The notes below the pieces were generated by a model. That model was not told the origin of the DNA. It did no database searches and saw only the letters and a list, made by a program, of their open reading frames with translations. Made by a program: the position numbers and the translations under genes. Below, in pieces: positions 45,508 to 55,159 of a stretch of DNA of 64,000 nucleotides. The DNA comes from an uncultured Acinetobacter sp. (GTDB lineage Bacteria; Pseudomonadota; Gammaproteobacteria; Pseudomonadales; Moraxellaceae). The number at the start of each line of letters is the position of its first letter. Position 1 is the first letter of the stretch. The stretch lies in contig NZ_CANQTS010000006.1 of the NCBI RefSeq assembly GCF_947626835.1, positions 1 through 64,000 of the forward strand, read 5' to 3'.

Positions 45508-47177
45508 TAAAAGCGATCGACTTTGGCAAGATTCCACATCCGATAATAAAAATTATCATCATCTTGTAATTGTAGATTGAGTAACTCATTGGGTTTTAAC
45601 CAAAAATGCAATTGGGCATAGTTTTTAATTTCACGGTCATTGACGCGTTGTGCCAAATGATGTGATTTCACTTCATTGGGATGACATAAGCCTGCTGAAG
45701 CTAACATTTCGGCTAAAGCGTGCAATGTGTTTTGATGAAAATGGAACACGCGCTCAGCTTTAGTGGCTACATGCAAAGCTTTTTGACGATCATGGTCTTG
45801 GGTGGCAATGCCAACCGGACATTGGTTGGTATGACAGCTTTGCGCTTGAATACACCCTAAAGCAAACATAAAGCCTCGGGCAGAATTACACCAATCCGCT
45901 CCCATCGCCAACATGCTGGCAATATCAAAAGCACTAATGATTTTACCACTGGCACCAATTTTAATTTGATCACGTAAGCCGGCACCAATTAAGGTGTTAT
46001 GTACAAACAGCAAACCTTCGCGTAGTGGGGTGCCCATATGATTAATTAATTCAACGGGGGCCGCTCCGGTACCTCCTTCTGAGCCATCTACTACAATGAA
46101 ATCTGGCACAATTTGGGTGTGTAACATGGCTTTGACAATACTCATAAATTGCCATGGTTGGCCAATACAAAGTTTAAAACCCACCGGTTTACCCTGAGAT
46201 AAATCACGTAATTGCTGAATAAAATGCATCAATTCAATCGGGTTGCTAAATGCAGAATGGCTTGCAGGGGACACACAATCAACATCACGACGCACGCCAC
46301 GAATCATGGCAATTTCTTCACTAATTTTATCTTTGGGTAAAATACCGCCGTGACCAGGTTTTGCACCTTGTGAAAGTTTAATTTCAATCATTTTGACTTG
46401 AGGAAGCGCGGCTTGTTGGGCAAATTTCTCCGGATCAAATTGACCATCTAAAGTCCGACAGCCAAAATAACCACTGCCCAATTCCCACACCAAATCACCG
46501 CCATGCTCAAGATGATAAGGGCTAATACTACCTTCACCCGTGTCGTGATAAAAATTACCCAGCTTTGCCCCTTGATTTAAAGCACGAATGGCATTGGCAC
46601 TTAAACTACCAAAACTCATGGCTGAAATATTAAAAATTGAAGCTGAATACGGCTGGCGACAGGCCAAGCTACCAATTTGAATGCGAAATGTTTCAGGGTC
46701 AGCAGGTGTGCAGGGATTTACAGCATGGGTCATAAAGCGATAGTCAGCTTGATAGACATCAATAATTGAACCAAAAGGTTTGTCTGCATTTTCATTTTTG
46801 GCACGCTGATACACTAAACTACGTTGCATGCGGGAAAACGGCAGCGCATCTTGATCGGACTCAATAAAATATTGGCGAATTTCAGGGCGAAATTCTTCAA
46901 ATAGATAACGAAAATGCCCCATAATTGGGTAATTCTTTAAAATTGAATGTTTATTTTGTAGTACATCATATAAACCCACAAAACTCAGTAAGGTGGTCAG
47001 CAACCAAATAAGATTAATCACACTATCTGACATAAAATAATACAGATAATGTGGGGCATAAAATAAGCGTAGCCCAGTTAAAAACAAGGCAATAAAGATA
47101 CATGCAAACCAAATTGAATGGCGTGAAAAAAAAGTGTTGAGCAGTTTATGTCTGACTAATTGTGCCGGTCCTGCCAT
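45507..47177 (-). CDS. FMN-binding glutamate synthase family protein (GltB-like domain)
   Basis: A 556-residue protein. Two N-terminal membrane helices (about residues 20-70) are followed by a glutamate synthase central (FMN) domain. Recognisable parts are FNISAMSFGSLSANAIRAL, KPGHGGILPKDKI, the FIVVDGSEGGTGAAP flavin loop and the Cys-containing QSCHTNQCPVGIATQ cluster region. It lacks the glutaminase domain, so it is not a classical GltB. Members are membrane-tethered proteins of unsettled function. It has no small-subunit neighbour. Confidence 0.88.
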   Translation of the reverse strand: MAGPAQLVRHKLLNTFFSRHSIWFACIFIALFLTGLRLFYAPHYLYYFMSDSVINLIWLLTTLLSFVGLYDVLQNKHSILKNYPIMGHFRYLFEEFRPEIRQYFIESDQDALPFSRMQRSLVYQRAKNENADKPFGSIIDVYQADYRFMTHAVNPCTPADPETFRIQIGSLACRQPYSASIFNISAMSFGSLSANAIRALNQGAKLGNFYHDTGEGSISPYHLEHGGDLVWELGSGYFGCRTLDGQFDPEKFAQQAALPQVKMIEIKLSQGAKPGHGGILPKDKISEEIAMIRGVRRDVDCVSPASHSAFSNPIELMHFIQQLRDLSQGKPVGFKLCIGQPWQFMSIVKAMLHTQIVPDFIVVDGSEGGTGAAPVELINHMGTPLREGLLFVHNTLIGAGLRDQIKIGASGKIISAFDIASMLAMGADWCNSARGFMFALGCIQAQSCHTNQCPVGIATQDHDRQKALHVATKAERVFHFHQNTLHALAEMLASAGLCHPNEVKSHHLAQRVNDREIKNYAQLHFWLKPNELLNLQLQDDDNFYYRMWNLAKVDRF

Positions 47178-47303
47178 GGCAGTATTCCTATTGTTCTTGT
47201 TGTGGCTAATGTGCCAAGATTTTAAGACAAGCTCAAGTCATAAATTGTGACATGCGTGTTGCTTACTGCTGAGAGTAATGGGCAATAGGTTTTTATGATT
47301 CAA

Positions 47304-47332
47304 TTAAAAATGCCCAAGTAAACTTGGGCATC
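47304..47332 (-). terminator. terminator of the RoxA-like gene
   Basis: On the minus strand TGCCCAAGT-TT-ACTTGGGCA is followed by TTTTTAA. It lies 7 bases beyond the stop codon. Confidence 0.8.
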
Positions 47333-47338
47333 ATTTGA

Positions 47339-48508
47339 TTATTCAGCGTCTTCGGCAGGCAGCAGCATAATGATTGATTCATTCAATAAAGTGGCAATGT
47401 CTTCTAATAAATCAGCATCATAAAAACGCTCATCCATGACCACAATTTCACCATCAGCAAGTTGCTTAACAATTGGTGTTGCAGCATCGCTTAAACATAA
47501 GCCTTCGCCATTGGCCCAAAACAGGGTTTGTTCATCTTCTTGGCTATACAGTAAACGTGAAGCCGGCTCCAGCATAAGTGAATAGCCTAAGTCTAGGACT
47601 TGTTCTAAATCGGCAGTTCCAATTTCTTCCACTTCAGGAATATTCTCAGGGTACTTCGCTTCAGACATCAAACTCATAATGGCATCTTCTAACACATTTG
47701 AATTTTGCAGTTGTGCCATCAGTTTATCTTTTAAATAAGCCAATTCATTGGCGGTGATTTCACCGGCACAACTGAGTTCATCACGAATAATATCGGTTAA
47801 AGGTTGGCGTAAAACTTCATTGGCTGAAAATTTATCGCTTACACGATCCATCATATCGCTGACGTTGGGCATCCGAAAACCAAAAGAGAAGGTTAAACAT
47901 TCATCTTCTGCCACGCCATAATGCGATAGGCCCGGTGGTACATACAGTAAATCGCCCGGTGCTAACACTTCATCAAAATGTACGTCCATTTCGGCTAACA
48001 GTTTTAAAGGTTGACCTGCAACCAGTTCGCTATCGGCATCACACATTTGACCTAACTGCCAACGGCGATGGCCATGACCTTGGACTAAAAATACATCATA
48101 AAAATCAAAGTGCTTTCCTACAGAACCGCCTTGAGGTGCATAAGACACCATGATGTCATCACGGCGCCATTGCGGAATAAACGCAAATTTTTTCCACAGT
48201 GCAGCCAAATCAAATGAATAATGATCGACCGCTTGTACCAAGATGCTCCACAGTTTGGGCATTTTTTGGAAATCAGCTTTAATGAGTGGTGATGATTTGA
48301 CCGACCACTGATTTGGGTCACGGTCTTTTTGCTTAATTAAACGCGCGTTGACGTTTTCATCAAGTGCCAATTCCATGACATCGTTAGGCTCTAGTAAATT
48401 CACAATCTCAGGCATGGCATTACGCACTAAAAGTGGTTTTTTTTGCCAATATTCTGCTAAAAATTGCTCGGCAGTAATGCCGCCTAAAACCTCTAAAGGA
48501 GAAGACAT
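47339..48508 (-). CDS. roxA: ribosomal protein L16 arginine hydroxylase RoxA-like (cupin JmjC)
   Basis: A 389-residue 2-oxoglutarate and iron-dependent oxygenase of the YcfD/RoxA family. The iron-binding HxD is in KHFDFYD, and the distal His is in VPPGLSHYGVAED. A C-terminal winged-helix region follows. In E. coli the enzyme hydroxylates an arginine of ribosomal protein L16. The start at 48508 is acceptable, but the Shine-Dalgarno is weak. Confidence 0.88.
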   Translation of the reverse strand: MSSPLEVLGGITAEQFLAEYWQKKPLLVRNAMPEIVNLLEPNDVMELALDENVNARLIKQKDRDPNQWSVKSSPLIKADFQKMPKLWSILVQAVDHYSFDLAALWKKFAFIPQWRRDDIMVSYAPQGGSVGKHFDFYDVFLVQGHGHRRWQLGQMCDADSELVAGQPLKLLAEMDVHFDEVLAPGDLLYVPPGLSHYGVAEDECLTFSFGFRMPNVSDMMDRVSDKFSANEVLRQPLTDIIRDELSCAGEITANELAYLKDKLMAQLQNSNVLEDAIMSLMSEAKYPENIPEVEEIGTADLEQVLDLGYSLMLEPASRLLYSQEDEQTLFWANGEGLCLSDAATPIVKQLADGEIVVMDERFYDADLLEDIATLLNESIIMLLPAEDAE

Positions 48509-48699
48509 AAGTTTTAATCCAAAAAATTTGTACTATTGTCGCCACATAGACTTAAACGGGCAAGTTTATTCTGCATATTTACGCTCATCACAGGCTGCAA
48601 TCAGTGCTGTATGGCAAACTATGATATGGTATAGAGCTGTTAAAGCAGATAAATTGCTACTATTGGACTGAGTTCAATCAACTTGTACCCATTACAGCC

Positions 48700-49290
48700 T
48701 TAAGGAACTAAAACCTTAAGCTCACGTAAAATATGACATAGTTGAATCATGGGCATTCCCATGAGTGTGGTTTGGTCTTGCCCCATCATGTGCTCAAATA
48801 AACTGATGCCAAGCCCTTCACATTTAAAACTTCCCGCACAATATAAAGGCTGTTCAAGTACCACATAACGCTCAATTTCAGCATGGGATAAATCACGAAA
48901 CTTGACTTGATAATGCTCAACTAAAGTCCGTTCAAAGCCGCTCGATTGCTGTTGTACACTTAAGGCAGTACTAAAATACACAATTTTATTTGAATTGGCT
49001 TGTAGCTGACGAATAGCGTTTTCAGTTGTTAAAGGCTTGCCAATAAATACATGCGGTGCATGTTCACGCCATGCCACTTGATCAGAACCAATCACAATCG
49101 CATTGGGGTGTAATTGGCTCACGGCCTGTGCTTTTTCAAAGGCTAAACGCCGTGCTAAATCATCGGCATGGGTTTCACCTTGCGGTCGCTCGTCAATCTC
49201 AGGTGCAATAGCTTGATAATCAAGTAATAAACGATCCATCAAATCTTTACGGGTTTGGCTAGAAGAGGCCAAAATGATCGAAGGCTGCAT
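48700..49290 (-). CDS. Maf family nucleotide pyrophosphatase
   Basis: A 196-residue Maf protein (nucleoside triphosphate pyrophosphatase, related to septum inhibitor Maf). The ILASSSQTRKDLMDRLLL start, EIDERPQGE and IGSDQVAW blocks are family signatures, and FKCEGLG falls near the C-terminus. These fit the YceF (7-methyl-GTP) subgroup better than YhdE, by inference. Its ATG overlaps the stop of the DUF2237 gene by one base (TAATG). Confidence 0.9.
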   Translation of the reverse strand: MQPSIILASSSQTRKDLMDRLLLDYQAIAPEIDERPQGETHADDLARRLAFEKAQAVSQLHPNAIVIGSDQVAWREHAPHVFIGKPLTTENAIRQLQANSNKIVYFSTALSVQQQSSGFERTLVEHYQVKFRDLSHAEIERYVVLEQPLYCAGSFKCEGLGISLFEHMMGQDQTTLMGMPMIQLCHILRELKVLVP

Positions 49291-49673
49291 TAAATTGCAT
49301 ACTCCATTAAAATATGTAAAGGCACATAAGACAACACGGCTTGATGACAAGCCTGTAATTTCACTAAAGGTGCAGCACCAGCTTGATAGGCCTCAACCCA
49401 ACGTGTCACGCACATGCACCAAAAATCTCCCGGTTTTAAACCGACAAAACCCACCTCAGGCACAGGTGTGCTCAGATCATTGCCTCTGTTTTTAGAAAAA
49501 TTTAAAAACGCTTCTGTCATTTGCGCACACATGGTGTGCTGACCTAAGTCGCTGCTGGCTGTATGGCAAAAACCATTACGAAAATATCCAGTAATCGGAT
49601 CAAAGCAGCAACTGGCTAAAGGCTCACCAAAGACATTAAAACGATTAAGTTCAGGATTTGGGTGAATCGACAT
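49290..49673 (-). CDS. DUF2237 family protein
   Basis: A 127-residue protein with the conserved DUF2237 blocks. FNVFGEPLASCCFDPITGYFRNG is followed by HTMCAQMTEAFLNFSKNRGNDLSTP and GLKPGDFWCMCVTRWVEA. Several conserved Cys and His residues suggest a metal site. The function of the family is unknown. It is translationally coupled to the Maf gene. Confidence 0.88.
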   Translation of the reverse strand: MSIHPNPELNRFNVFGEPLASCCFDPITGYFRNGFCHTASSDLGQHTMCAQMTEAFLNFSKNRGNDLSTPVPEVGFVGLKPGDFWCMCVTRWVEAYQAGAAPLVKLQACHQAVLSYVPLHILMEYAI

Positions 49674-49814
49674 AAATGCTCAAGGCTCATCAAGGGCTTA
49701 ACGCTATCATAGCAAATCTTTGCATTTCGGTAGCTTTTGTACAAAAGAAGCTAACCTTTTTTTGAATAATCATTTAAAATCATCGCGTTTTTATATTTAT
49801 AAAGTGAGCTATAC

Positions 49815-51002
49815 ATGAACTTTCAGCGTATGACTGACCTCGATTTAGCAGGGAAGCGTGTTTTAATTCGTGAAGATTTAAACGTACCTGTGAAAAATGG
49901 CGTAATTACCAGTGATGCACGTTTACGTGCGGCATTACCTACCATTCAGGCAGCTGTTGCAAAAGGCGCTGCGGTGATGGTGTGCTCACATTTAGGTCGC
50001 CCTGTTGAGGGTGAAGCAAAACCTGAACAGTCATTGCAACCTGTGGCTGCTTATTTAACGCAAGCTTTGGGGCAAGAGGTACAATTACTCACTGACTATT
50101 TAGAAGGTGTTGAGGTTGCAGCAGGTCAAGTAGTACTACTTGAAAACGTGCGCTTTAACCATGGTGAAAAGAAAAATAATCCAGAACTTGCACAAAAATA
50201 TGCAGCGCTGTGCGATGTATTTGTAATGGATGCATTTGGTACTGCGCACCGTGCTGAAGCTTCAACAGAAGGCGTAGCACGTTTTGCTCAAGTGGCTGCA
50301 GCTGGTCCTTTACTTGCAGCAGAGCTTGATGCTTTAGGTCGTGCGCTACAAACTCCTGAAAAGCCAATGGTTGCCATTGTTGCGGGTTCTAAAGTATCAA
50401 CGAAACTTGATGTATTAACCTCATTGTCTGATATTTGCGATCAATTGATTGTCGGTGGTGGTATTGCCAATACATTCTTGGCGGCTGCCGGTTACAACGT
50501 CGGTAAATCACTGTGTGAACACGATTTAATTGATACAGCAAAAGCCATTGCGGCCAAAGTGTCTGTACCATTACCAACTGACGTTGTGGTGGCTGATGCA
50601 GCAGAAATTAATTTTGATGACTTCTTAGGTTCACTCGCTGCTGCAAAAGCGGTGGTGAAAAAAGTAGCCGATGTATCTGACAACGACATGATTTTAGATG
50701 TGGGGCCTGAAACGGCACAAGCCTTTGCTGAGATCTTAAAAACCTCTAAGACTATCCTTTGGAATGGTCCAGTTGGCGTGTTTGAAGTGGATCAGTTTGG
50801 CGAAGGTACCAAAGCTTTATCTTTAGCGATTGCTGAATCGGCAGGTTTTTCAATTGCAGGCGGTGGTGACACTTTAGCTGCGATTGATAAATATCAAGTT
50901 GCAGATCAAATTGGTTATATCTCAACCGGTGGTGGTGCATTCTTAGAATTTGTAGAAGGCAAAACATTACCTGCAGTGGCAGCATTGCTTGAGCGTGCTT
51001 AA
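49815..51002 (+). CDS. pgk: phosphoglycerate kinase
   Basis: A 395-residue glycolytic/gluconeogenic enzyme. It transfers phosphate between 1,3-bisphosphoglycerate and ADP. The [29 protein letters not shown] substrate segment, KVSTKLDVL, and the nucleotide loop [17 protein letters not shown] are visible. GGGDTLAAI is near the C-terminus. It precedes a small lipoprotein gene and fba, which suggests a triose-phosphate cluster, although terminators separate the three. Confidence 0.97.
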   Translation: MNFQRMTDLDLAGKRVLIREDLNVPVKNGVITSDARLRAALPTIQAAVAKGAAVMVCSHLGRPVEGEAKPEQSLQPVAAYLTQALGQEVQLLTDYLEGVEVAAGQVVLLENVRFNHGEKKNNPELAQKYAALCDVFVMDAFGTAHRAEASTEGVARFAQVAAAGPLLAAELDALGRALQTPEKPMVAIVAGSKVSTKLDVLTSLSDICDQLIVGGGIANTFLAAAGYNVGKSLCEHDLIDTAKAIAAKVSVPLPTDVVVADAAEINFDDFLGSLAAAKAVVKKVADVSDNDMILDVGPETAQAFAEILKTSKTILWNGPVGVFEVDQFGEGTKALSLAIAESAGFSIAGGGDTLAAIDKYQVADQIGYISTGGGAFLEFVEGKTLPAVAALLERA

Positions 51003-51022
51003 GCCATAAATCGCGGCAAGAT

Positions 51023-51054
51023 CAAAAAGGTTGACTTAAGTCAGCCTTTTTTTA
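51023..51054 (+). terminator. terminator after pgk
   Basis: AAGGTTGACT and AGTCAGCCTT form a 10-bp stem with one G-U pair, followed by seven T. Confidence 0.88.
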
Positions 51055-51131
51055 TGCCCCTTCATCAAAGTGTCATATTGAGCTTTTAGAATCTGCTCAA
51101 CTTAAAGCATCTTTGTTGCTAGGAAAAATAG

Positions 51132-51389
51132 ATGAAATTGAAAATCACGCTTGCAGCACTTATCCTTGGTCCATTACTGTTAACTGGTTGTGGTAAAAAA
51201 GAAGCCCCTGCTGAGACAACTGCAGCAGAAGTTGCAACCACTGAAGCGGCCAGCATTACGCCTGAACAACAAGCCGCGATTGATGCAATTGATCAACCGA
51301 TTATGGATGAAAATAATACAGATGTAGCTGCAGAAGTTGCAAATGCTGCACCAAGCACAGCAGAAGCGTCAGCTGCAAGCGCACCATAA
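51132..51389 (+). CDS. small alanine-rich lipoprotein
   Basis: An 85-residue protein. A signal peptide ends in the lipobox LLTGC (Cys20). The mature part is Ala/Glu/Thr-rich with low complexity and no recognised fold. It should be diacylated and sorted to the outer membrane, as no Asp follows the Cys. AGGAAAAA precedes the ATG. Function unknown. Confidence 0.8.
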   Translation: MKLKITLAALILGPLLLTGCGKKEAPAETTAAEVATTEAASITPEQQAAIDAIDQPIMDENNTDVAAEVANAAPSTAEASAASAP

Positions 51390-51404
51390 ATTTGATGTTG
51401 TTAT

Positions 51405-51433
51405 AAAAGTCCCCGTTATAGCGGGGATTTTTT
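51405..51433 (+). terminator. terminator after small lipoprotein gene
   Basis: TCCCCG and CGGGGA form a 6-bp stem with loop TTATAG and a following T run. Confidence 0.83.
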
Positions 51434-51508
51434 ATGAAATAGTGTTTTTTATTGCTGAATTAGATAGTTTGAACATGTAGAATATGCTGCATTACCTGGG
51501 AGGACATT

Positions 51509-52549
51509 ATGGCTCTTATTTCATTGCGCCAGCTCTTGGATCACGCCGGCGAACATGCTTACGGCGTACCAGCATTTAACGTAAACAATTTAGAACAAAT
51601 GCGTGCCATTATGCTCGCTGCAGATCAAACCAATTCGCCTGTCATCGTACAGGCATCTGCAGGTGCGCGTAAATATGCAGGCGCTCCATTCTTACGTCAC
51701 TTAATTTTAGCGGCAATTGAAGAATGGCCACATATTCCTGTGGTAATGCACCAAGATCATGGGACCAGCCCGGATGTGTGCCAACGTTCAATCCAATTGG
51801 GCTTTTCATCTGTAATGATGGATGGTTCATTGGCAGCAGATGGCAAAACACCAACGTCGTATGAATATAACGTGGATGTTACACGTCAAACCGTAGCAAT
51901 GGCACATGCCTGTGGCGTATCGGTAGAAGGTGAAATTGGTTGCTTAGGTAGCTTAGAAACGGGTATGGCAGGCGAAGAAGATGGCGTAGGCGCTGAAGGC
52001 GTTCTTGACCATTCTCAATTGTTAACTTCTGTTGAAGAAGCAACTCAGTTTGTAAAAGACACCAATGTTGATGCTTTAGCGATTGCAGTCGGTACTTCAC
52101 ATGGTGCTTACAAATTCACGCGTCCACCTACAGGTGATATCTTAGCGATTGATCGCATTAAAGAAATTCACGCGGCACTTCCAAACACCCATCTTGTGAT
52201 GCATGGTTCAAGCTCTGTACCACAAGAATGGTTGGCAGTGATCAATCAATATGGCGGTAACATCGGCGAAACTTACGGTGTACCAGTTGAACAATTGGTT
52301 GATGCAATTAAACACGGTGTACGTAAAATCAACATCGACACAGACTTACGTTTAGCATCTACAGGCGCAATGCGTCGTATGATGGCTGAAAAACCATCTG
52401 AATTCGATCCACGTAAATTCTTTGCAGCAACTGTTGATGCAATGAAACAAATCTGTGTAGATCGCTATGAAGCATTTGGTACAGCTGGTAATGCCGATAA
52501 GATCCGTCCAATTTCGTTAGAAAAAATGGTTGGTTTCTACGGTAAATAA
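51509..52549 (+). CDS. fba: class II fructose-bisphosphate aldolase
   Basis: A 346-residue zinc aldolase of the Calvin-cycle type (long class II subfamily, active in glycolysis and gluconeogenesis). Zinc-ligand histidines lie in [22 protein letters not shown] and VMHGSSSVP, and the schiff-free base region is in [19 protein letters not shown] precedes the ATG. Length is typical of the family. Confidence 0.96.
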   Translation: MALISLRQLLDHAGEHAYGVPAFNVNNLEQMRAIMLAADQTNSPVIVQASAGARKYAGAPFLRHLILAAIEEWPHIPVVMHQDHGTSPDVCQRSIQLGFSSVMMDGSLAADGKTPTSYEYNVDVTRQTVAMAHACGVSVEGEIGCLGSLETGMAGEEDGVGAEGVLDHSQLLTSVEEATQFVKDTNVDALAIAVGTSHGAYKFTRPPTGDILAIDRIKEIHAALPNTHLVMHGSSSVPQEWLAVINQYGGNIGETYGVPVEQLVDAIKHGVRKINIDTDLRLASTGAMRRMMAEKPSEFDPRKFFAATVDAMKQICVDRYEAFGTAGNADKIRPISLEKMVGFYGK

Positions 52550-52569
52550 TTTGCCATAGATTATCTATA

Positions 52570-52602
52570 AAAAAAAGCCCACACTGATGTGGGCTTTTTT
52601 TT
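52570..52602 (+). terminator. terminator after fba
   Basis: AGCCCACA and TGTGGGCT form an 8-bp stem with loop CTGA, with an A run before and eight T after. Confidence 0.9.
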
Positions 52603-52627
52603 GTCAACAAGGATGACTTAACCAGAT

Positions 52628-53479
52628 ATGAGCTTTATTTTGGCAGCTGCCTTATGCAGCGTATGCGTTTCGATTTTAATTAAAATAGCCAAGCAAAAAG
52701 GCTATCAGTCCCTTGAGATGATCACTTGGAATTATCTCTCGGCCAGTGTGTTGTGTGGTCTGTGGTTTGAGCCACAGTTTAGTCAATTGTCTTGGGCAAC
52801 GCCGTGGTGGCTCATCGTGAGCTTAGGGTTTTTATTACCGAGCATTTTTTTGTGCTTGGCACATGCGCTTAATCAGGCCGGTATTTTAAAGACTGAAATC
52901 GCGCAGCGTTTGTCGGTGGTATTGTCTTTAACTGCGGCATATTTTATTTTCAATGAAAGTTTTAATGCGCTTAAATTGTTAGGGATTGGTTTAGGCGTGG
53001 TGGCTATTGGGCTGATTTTATATTCACACCAAAAAGATCAAGCCTCAAAAAACCAAGGCTTATTGTATTTGGCTTTGGTCTGGGGGGGATATGCCTTAAT
53101 TGATGTGCTGCTAAAATATAGTACTGGTCTTGGGCTACAGTTTGCACTGACCTTAAACCTCATCTTTGTTTTTGCCTTTGTCGTGTCACTGGGCTTTATT
53201 CGTTGTCGTTATGCTACTTGGGGCAGTGCTAAAAATATTTGGGCGGGTTTAGGTTTAGGTGTGCTTAATTTCGCCAATATCGCCTTATATCTGCAAGCAC
53301 ATAAGCTGCTTAAAGACAGTCCTGCTGTGGTATTTGCAGGTATGAATATTTTGGTGGTGGTTTTAGGTGTCATCGCCGGTGTTGCGATCTTTAAAGAGCA
53401 GTTGAAACCAAGTTCAGTCTTAGGCTTAAGCTTGGCTTTAATTAGCGTATTTTGCCTAGCATTTGCAATGTCATCTTAA
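52628..53479 (+). CDS. EamA/DMT family transporter
   Basis: A 283-residue integral membrane protein with about ten helices arranged as two EamA-like repeats (roughly residues 1-140 and 145-283). Hydrophobic helices are separated by short charged loops (for example SHQKDQASKNQ). DMT transporters export or import amino acids, metabolites or drugs; the substrate here is unknown. Its 3' end overlaps the converging zinc-ribbon gene by 38 bp. Confidence 0.85.
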   Translation: MSFILAAALCSVCVSILIKIAKQKGYQSLEMITWNYLSASVLCGLWFEPQFSQLSWATPWWLIVSLGFLLPSIFLCLAHALNQAGILKTEIAQRLSVVLSLTAAYFIFNESFNALKLLGIGLGVVAIGLILYSHQKDQASKNQGLLYLALVWGGYALIDVLLKYSTGLGLQFALTLNLIFVFAFVVSLGFIRCRYATWGSAKNIWAGLGLGVLNFANIALYLQAHKLLKDSPAVVFAGMNILVVVLGVIAGVAIFKEQLKPSSVLGLSLALISVFCLAFAMSS

Positions 53480-53672
53480 TATAACTTTGCATGAAAGTAC
53501 GTGGGTGCTTGACTGCATCAACTGCTTCGGCATTGCCCAATAAACGCCCATGTGCACCGCAAGCTGGGCAACTCGGATAATGCTGCGCACAGGCCTGTTG
53601 TCCAACATGCATATAAAGATGATGGCAGCTTGTACATTCAAATTTAATTGGTAATGGGGTAATTTTAAACAT
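53442..53672 (-). CDS. small zinc-ribbon protein, unknown function
   Basis: A 76-residue protein with two CxxC pairs, CTSCHH (residues 13-18) and CPACGAHG. The pairs are separated by about 20 residues and so form a probable zinc ribbon. A basic C-terminal tail follows. The ATG at 53672 is preferred to a TTG two codons upstream; no good Shine-Dalgarno is present. The 3' end overlaps the DMT gene in a convergent arrangement. No function is recognised. Confidence 0.6.
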   Translation of the reverse strand: MFKITPLPIKFECTSCHHLYMHVGQQACAQHYPSCPACGAHGRLLGNAEAVDAVKHPRTFMQSYIKMTLQMLGKIR

Positions 53673-53742
53673 GAGCAAGGATCGCTTTTTATTTTTGTAT
53701 AAAATATCGGCTTTTTAGGTCAATCAGCAAGCTCTTTTTTTA

Positions 53743-53770
53743 AATTTGGGCAAGCGAACTTGCCCAAAGT
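53743..53770 (-). terminator. hairpin (probable nitroreductase terminator)
   Basis: On the minus strand TTTGGGCAAG-TTCG-CTTGCCCAAA is a 10-bp stem with a UUCG loop. The following sequence is only weakly T-rich. Confidence 0.6.
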
Positions 53771-53778
53771 GTTAGCAG

Positions 53779-54432
53779 TTATAAGCGCGTAAAGATCAGA
53801 TCTTCTGCTAAGCGTGATTTAGGTAATTTAGCGTTAAAATCCTGTTCGCTACGATACCCTAAAGTTAAAATGACCGATGGAACCAAGCCTTGAGCAGTTA
53901 ACTGTAGCTCTTGATCTAAAATTTCTTCATTAAAACCACCAATCGGTGTGGCATCAATATTTTCAATACCTGCTGCAAGTAGCATTTGTCCTAAGGCAAT
54001 GAAAGTTTGATTTTCAGCCCAACGCTGAATATCACCTTTTTCATTGCGATAATACTCAATGTACCCCGTGCGTGTGTCTTTTTGTCCTTGCTTGGCTTGT
54101 TCATCTTTAAAACGACCACTGATTTCATCTTGCGCCAATAATTGCTCTAAATGCTGAGCATCAATATCCGCTTTAGTACAAAATAAAATGGTATGTGAGG
54201 AGTCTAAAACTTTTGGGGCATTGTATGCATATTTGCCCACTAAAGCTTTGGTAATGCGCTGTTTGGCTGCCACATGATCAGCAATGATAAAATGCCACGG
54301 CTGAATATTAATAGACGATGGGGCTAAACGTAACATAGCCAACAGTTGTTCAAACTTTTCTGCAGGGATGGTTTTATTGGCATCGTAAGCTTTGGTGGTA
54401 TAACGGCTTTGTAAAACTTTTAACAGATCCAT
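53779..54432 (-). CDS. NAD(P)H-dependent nitroreductase (NfsB-like)
   Basis: A 217-residue flavin oxidoreductase of the NfsB/FRase I group. The FMN-binding start SRYTTKAYDANKTI, the LRLAPSSINIQPWHFI motif, and the ATPIGGFNEEIL segment match the family. C-terminal SRLAEDLIFTRL is typical. The ATG at 54432 fits homologues better than one six codons upstream. It could reduce nitro-compounds or quinones; the natural substrate is not known. Confidence 0.88.
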   Translation of the reverse strand: MDLLKVLQSRYTTKAYDANKTIPAEKFEQLLAMLRLAPSSINIQPWHFIIADHVAAKQRITKALVGKYAYNAPKVLDSSHTILFCTKADIDAQHLEQLLAQDEISGRFKDEQAKQGQKDTRTGYIEYYRNEKGDIQRWAENQTFIALGQMLLAAGIENIDATPIGGFNEEILDQELQLTAQGLVPSVILTLGYRSEQDFNAKLPKSRLAEDLIFTRL

Positions 54433-54678
54433 TTTAAGGTCCAACATCATTTTGTGGCTATTTTAAAATAAAGCCGTCAAGTTGACAGTATTATTTTATC
54501 TACCTACCGCATTTGCGTGCTGACCCCTTAAAAAGAGCTAGACCTTGCAACATCTATTATAAAGTGCAGAAAAATAGCTGTTTATTTAGACATATTTAGT
54601 TTGTTTAAAGGGCTAGAAAGTCTGGAGGCGATCTTAGCAAATCAATAGAGTTGATGCTATGTTGATTTACCTGTCATG

Positions 54679-55140
54679 TTAATACAAAGAGTTGGGATTT
54701 TGGCTTAAATATTTAGCAAGACTGGGTTCAATTCTAAATACGTGTTTATGACGATCAAGCTTGCCTGTGAAATGAATAAATTTGATATTTTGTAACCAAG
54801 CGACGGCTTGATCATGTGGATTCAGGCTTTTCTCTTGCACTTTGTCATTCACAAATAAAGCTAAAATATTTTTTTCTTCATAAGATAATTGGGTCAATTT
54901 GTGAATTAAAACTTGATGATCTTGCTTTAAATCCAGCATGATTTTTCTTTTTTCACGAATGGAAAGTATGATTTCATAAATTAAAAAAGATAGACTTAGC
55001 AGCAGGATAATTAAAAGCAGCGAAAAATAAGCATCAATAAAAGTTGTTAAAGCGGCATCAATATTTAAAAATCCTACAAAGATAAATAGAATTAAGAAAA
55101 TCAAAAAAATGTGGTTTGCTTTTTTTAATGTGATTTGCAT
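54679..55140 (-). CDS. membrane protein, SieB-like (superinfection exclusion B family), tentative
   Basis: A 153-residue protein. Two hydrophobic helices at about residues 10-30 and 35-60 are followed by a charged linker. A soluble C-terminal domain contains LSYEEKNILALFVND, WLQNIKFIHFTG and EPSLAKYLSQNP. This plan, two membrane helices and then an 'LxxEEKxxLxxF' helical domain, resembles the SieB superinfection exclusion family. The assignment is from remembered family form, not a search. It lies beside lpxH with 19 bases between them, and no phage genes are nearby. Confidence 0.65.
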   Translation of the reverse strand: MQITLKKANHIFLIFLILFIFVGFLNIDAALTTFIDAYFSLLLIILLLSLSFLIYEIILSIREKRKIMLDLKQDHQVLIHKLTQLSYEEKNILALFVNDKVQEKSLNPHDQAVAWLQNIKFIHFTGKLDRHKHVFRIEPSLAKYLSQNPNSLY

Positions 55141-55159
55141 TTAAAACTCCTTAAGCAAC

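Noticed and set aside
48348..48671. 107-codon plus-strand ORF across the RoxA start
   Set aside because: Overlaps the well-supported RoxA gene on the opposite strand and does not look like a protein.
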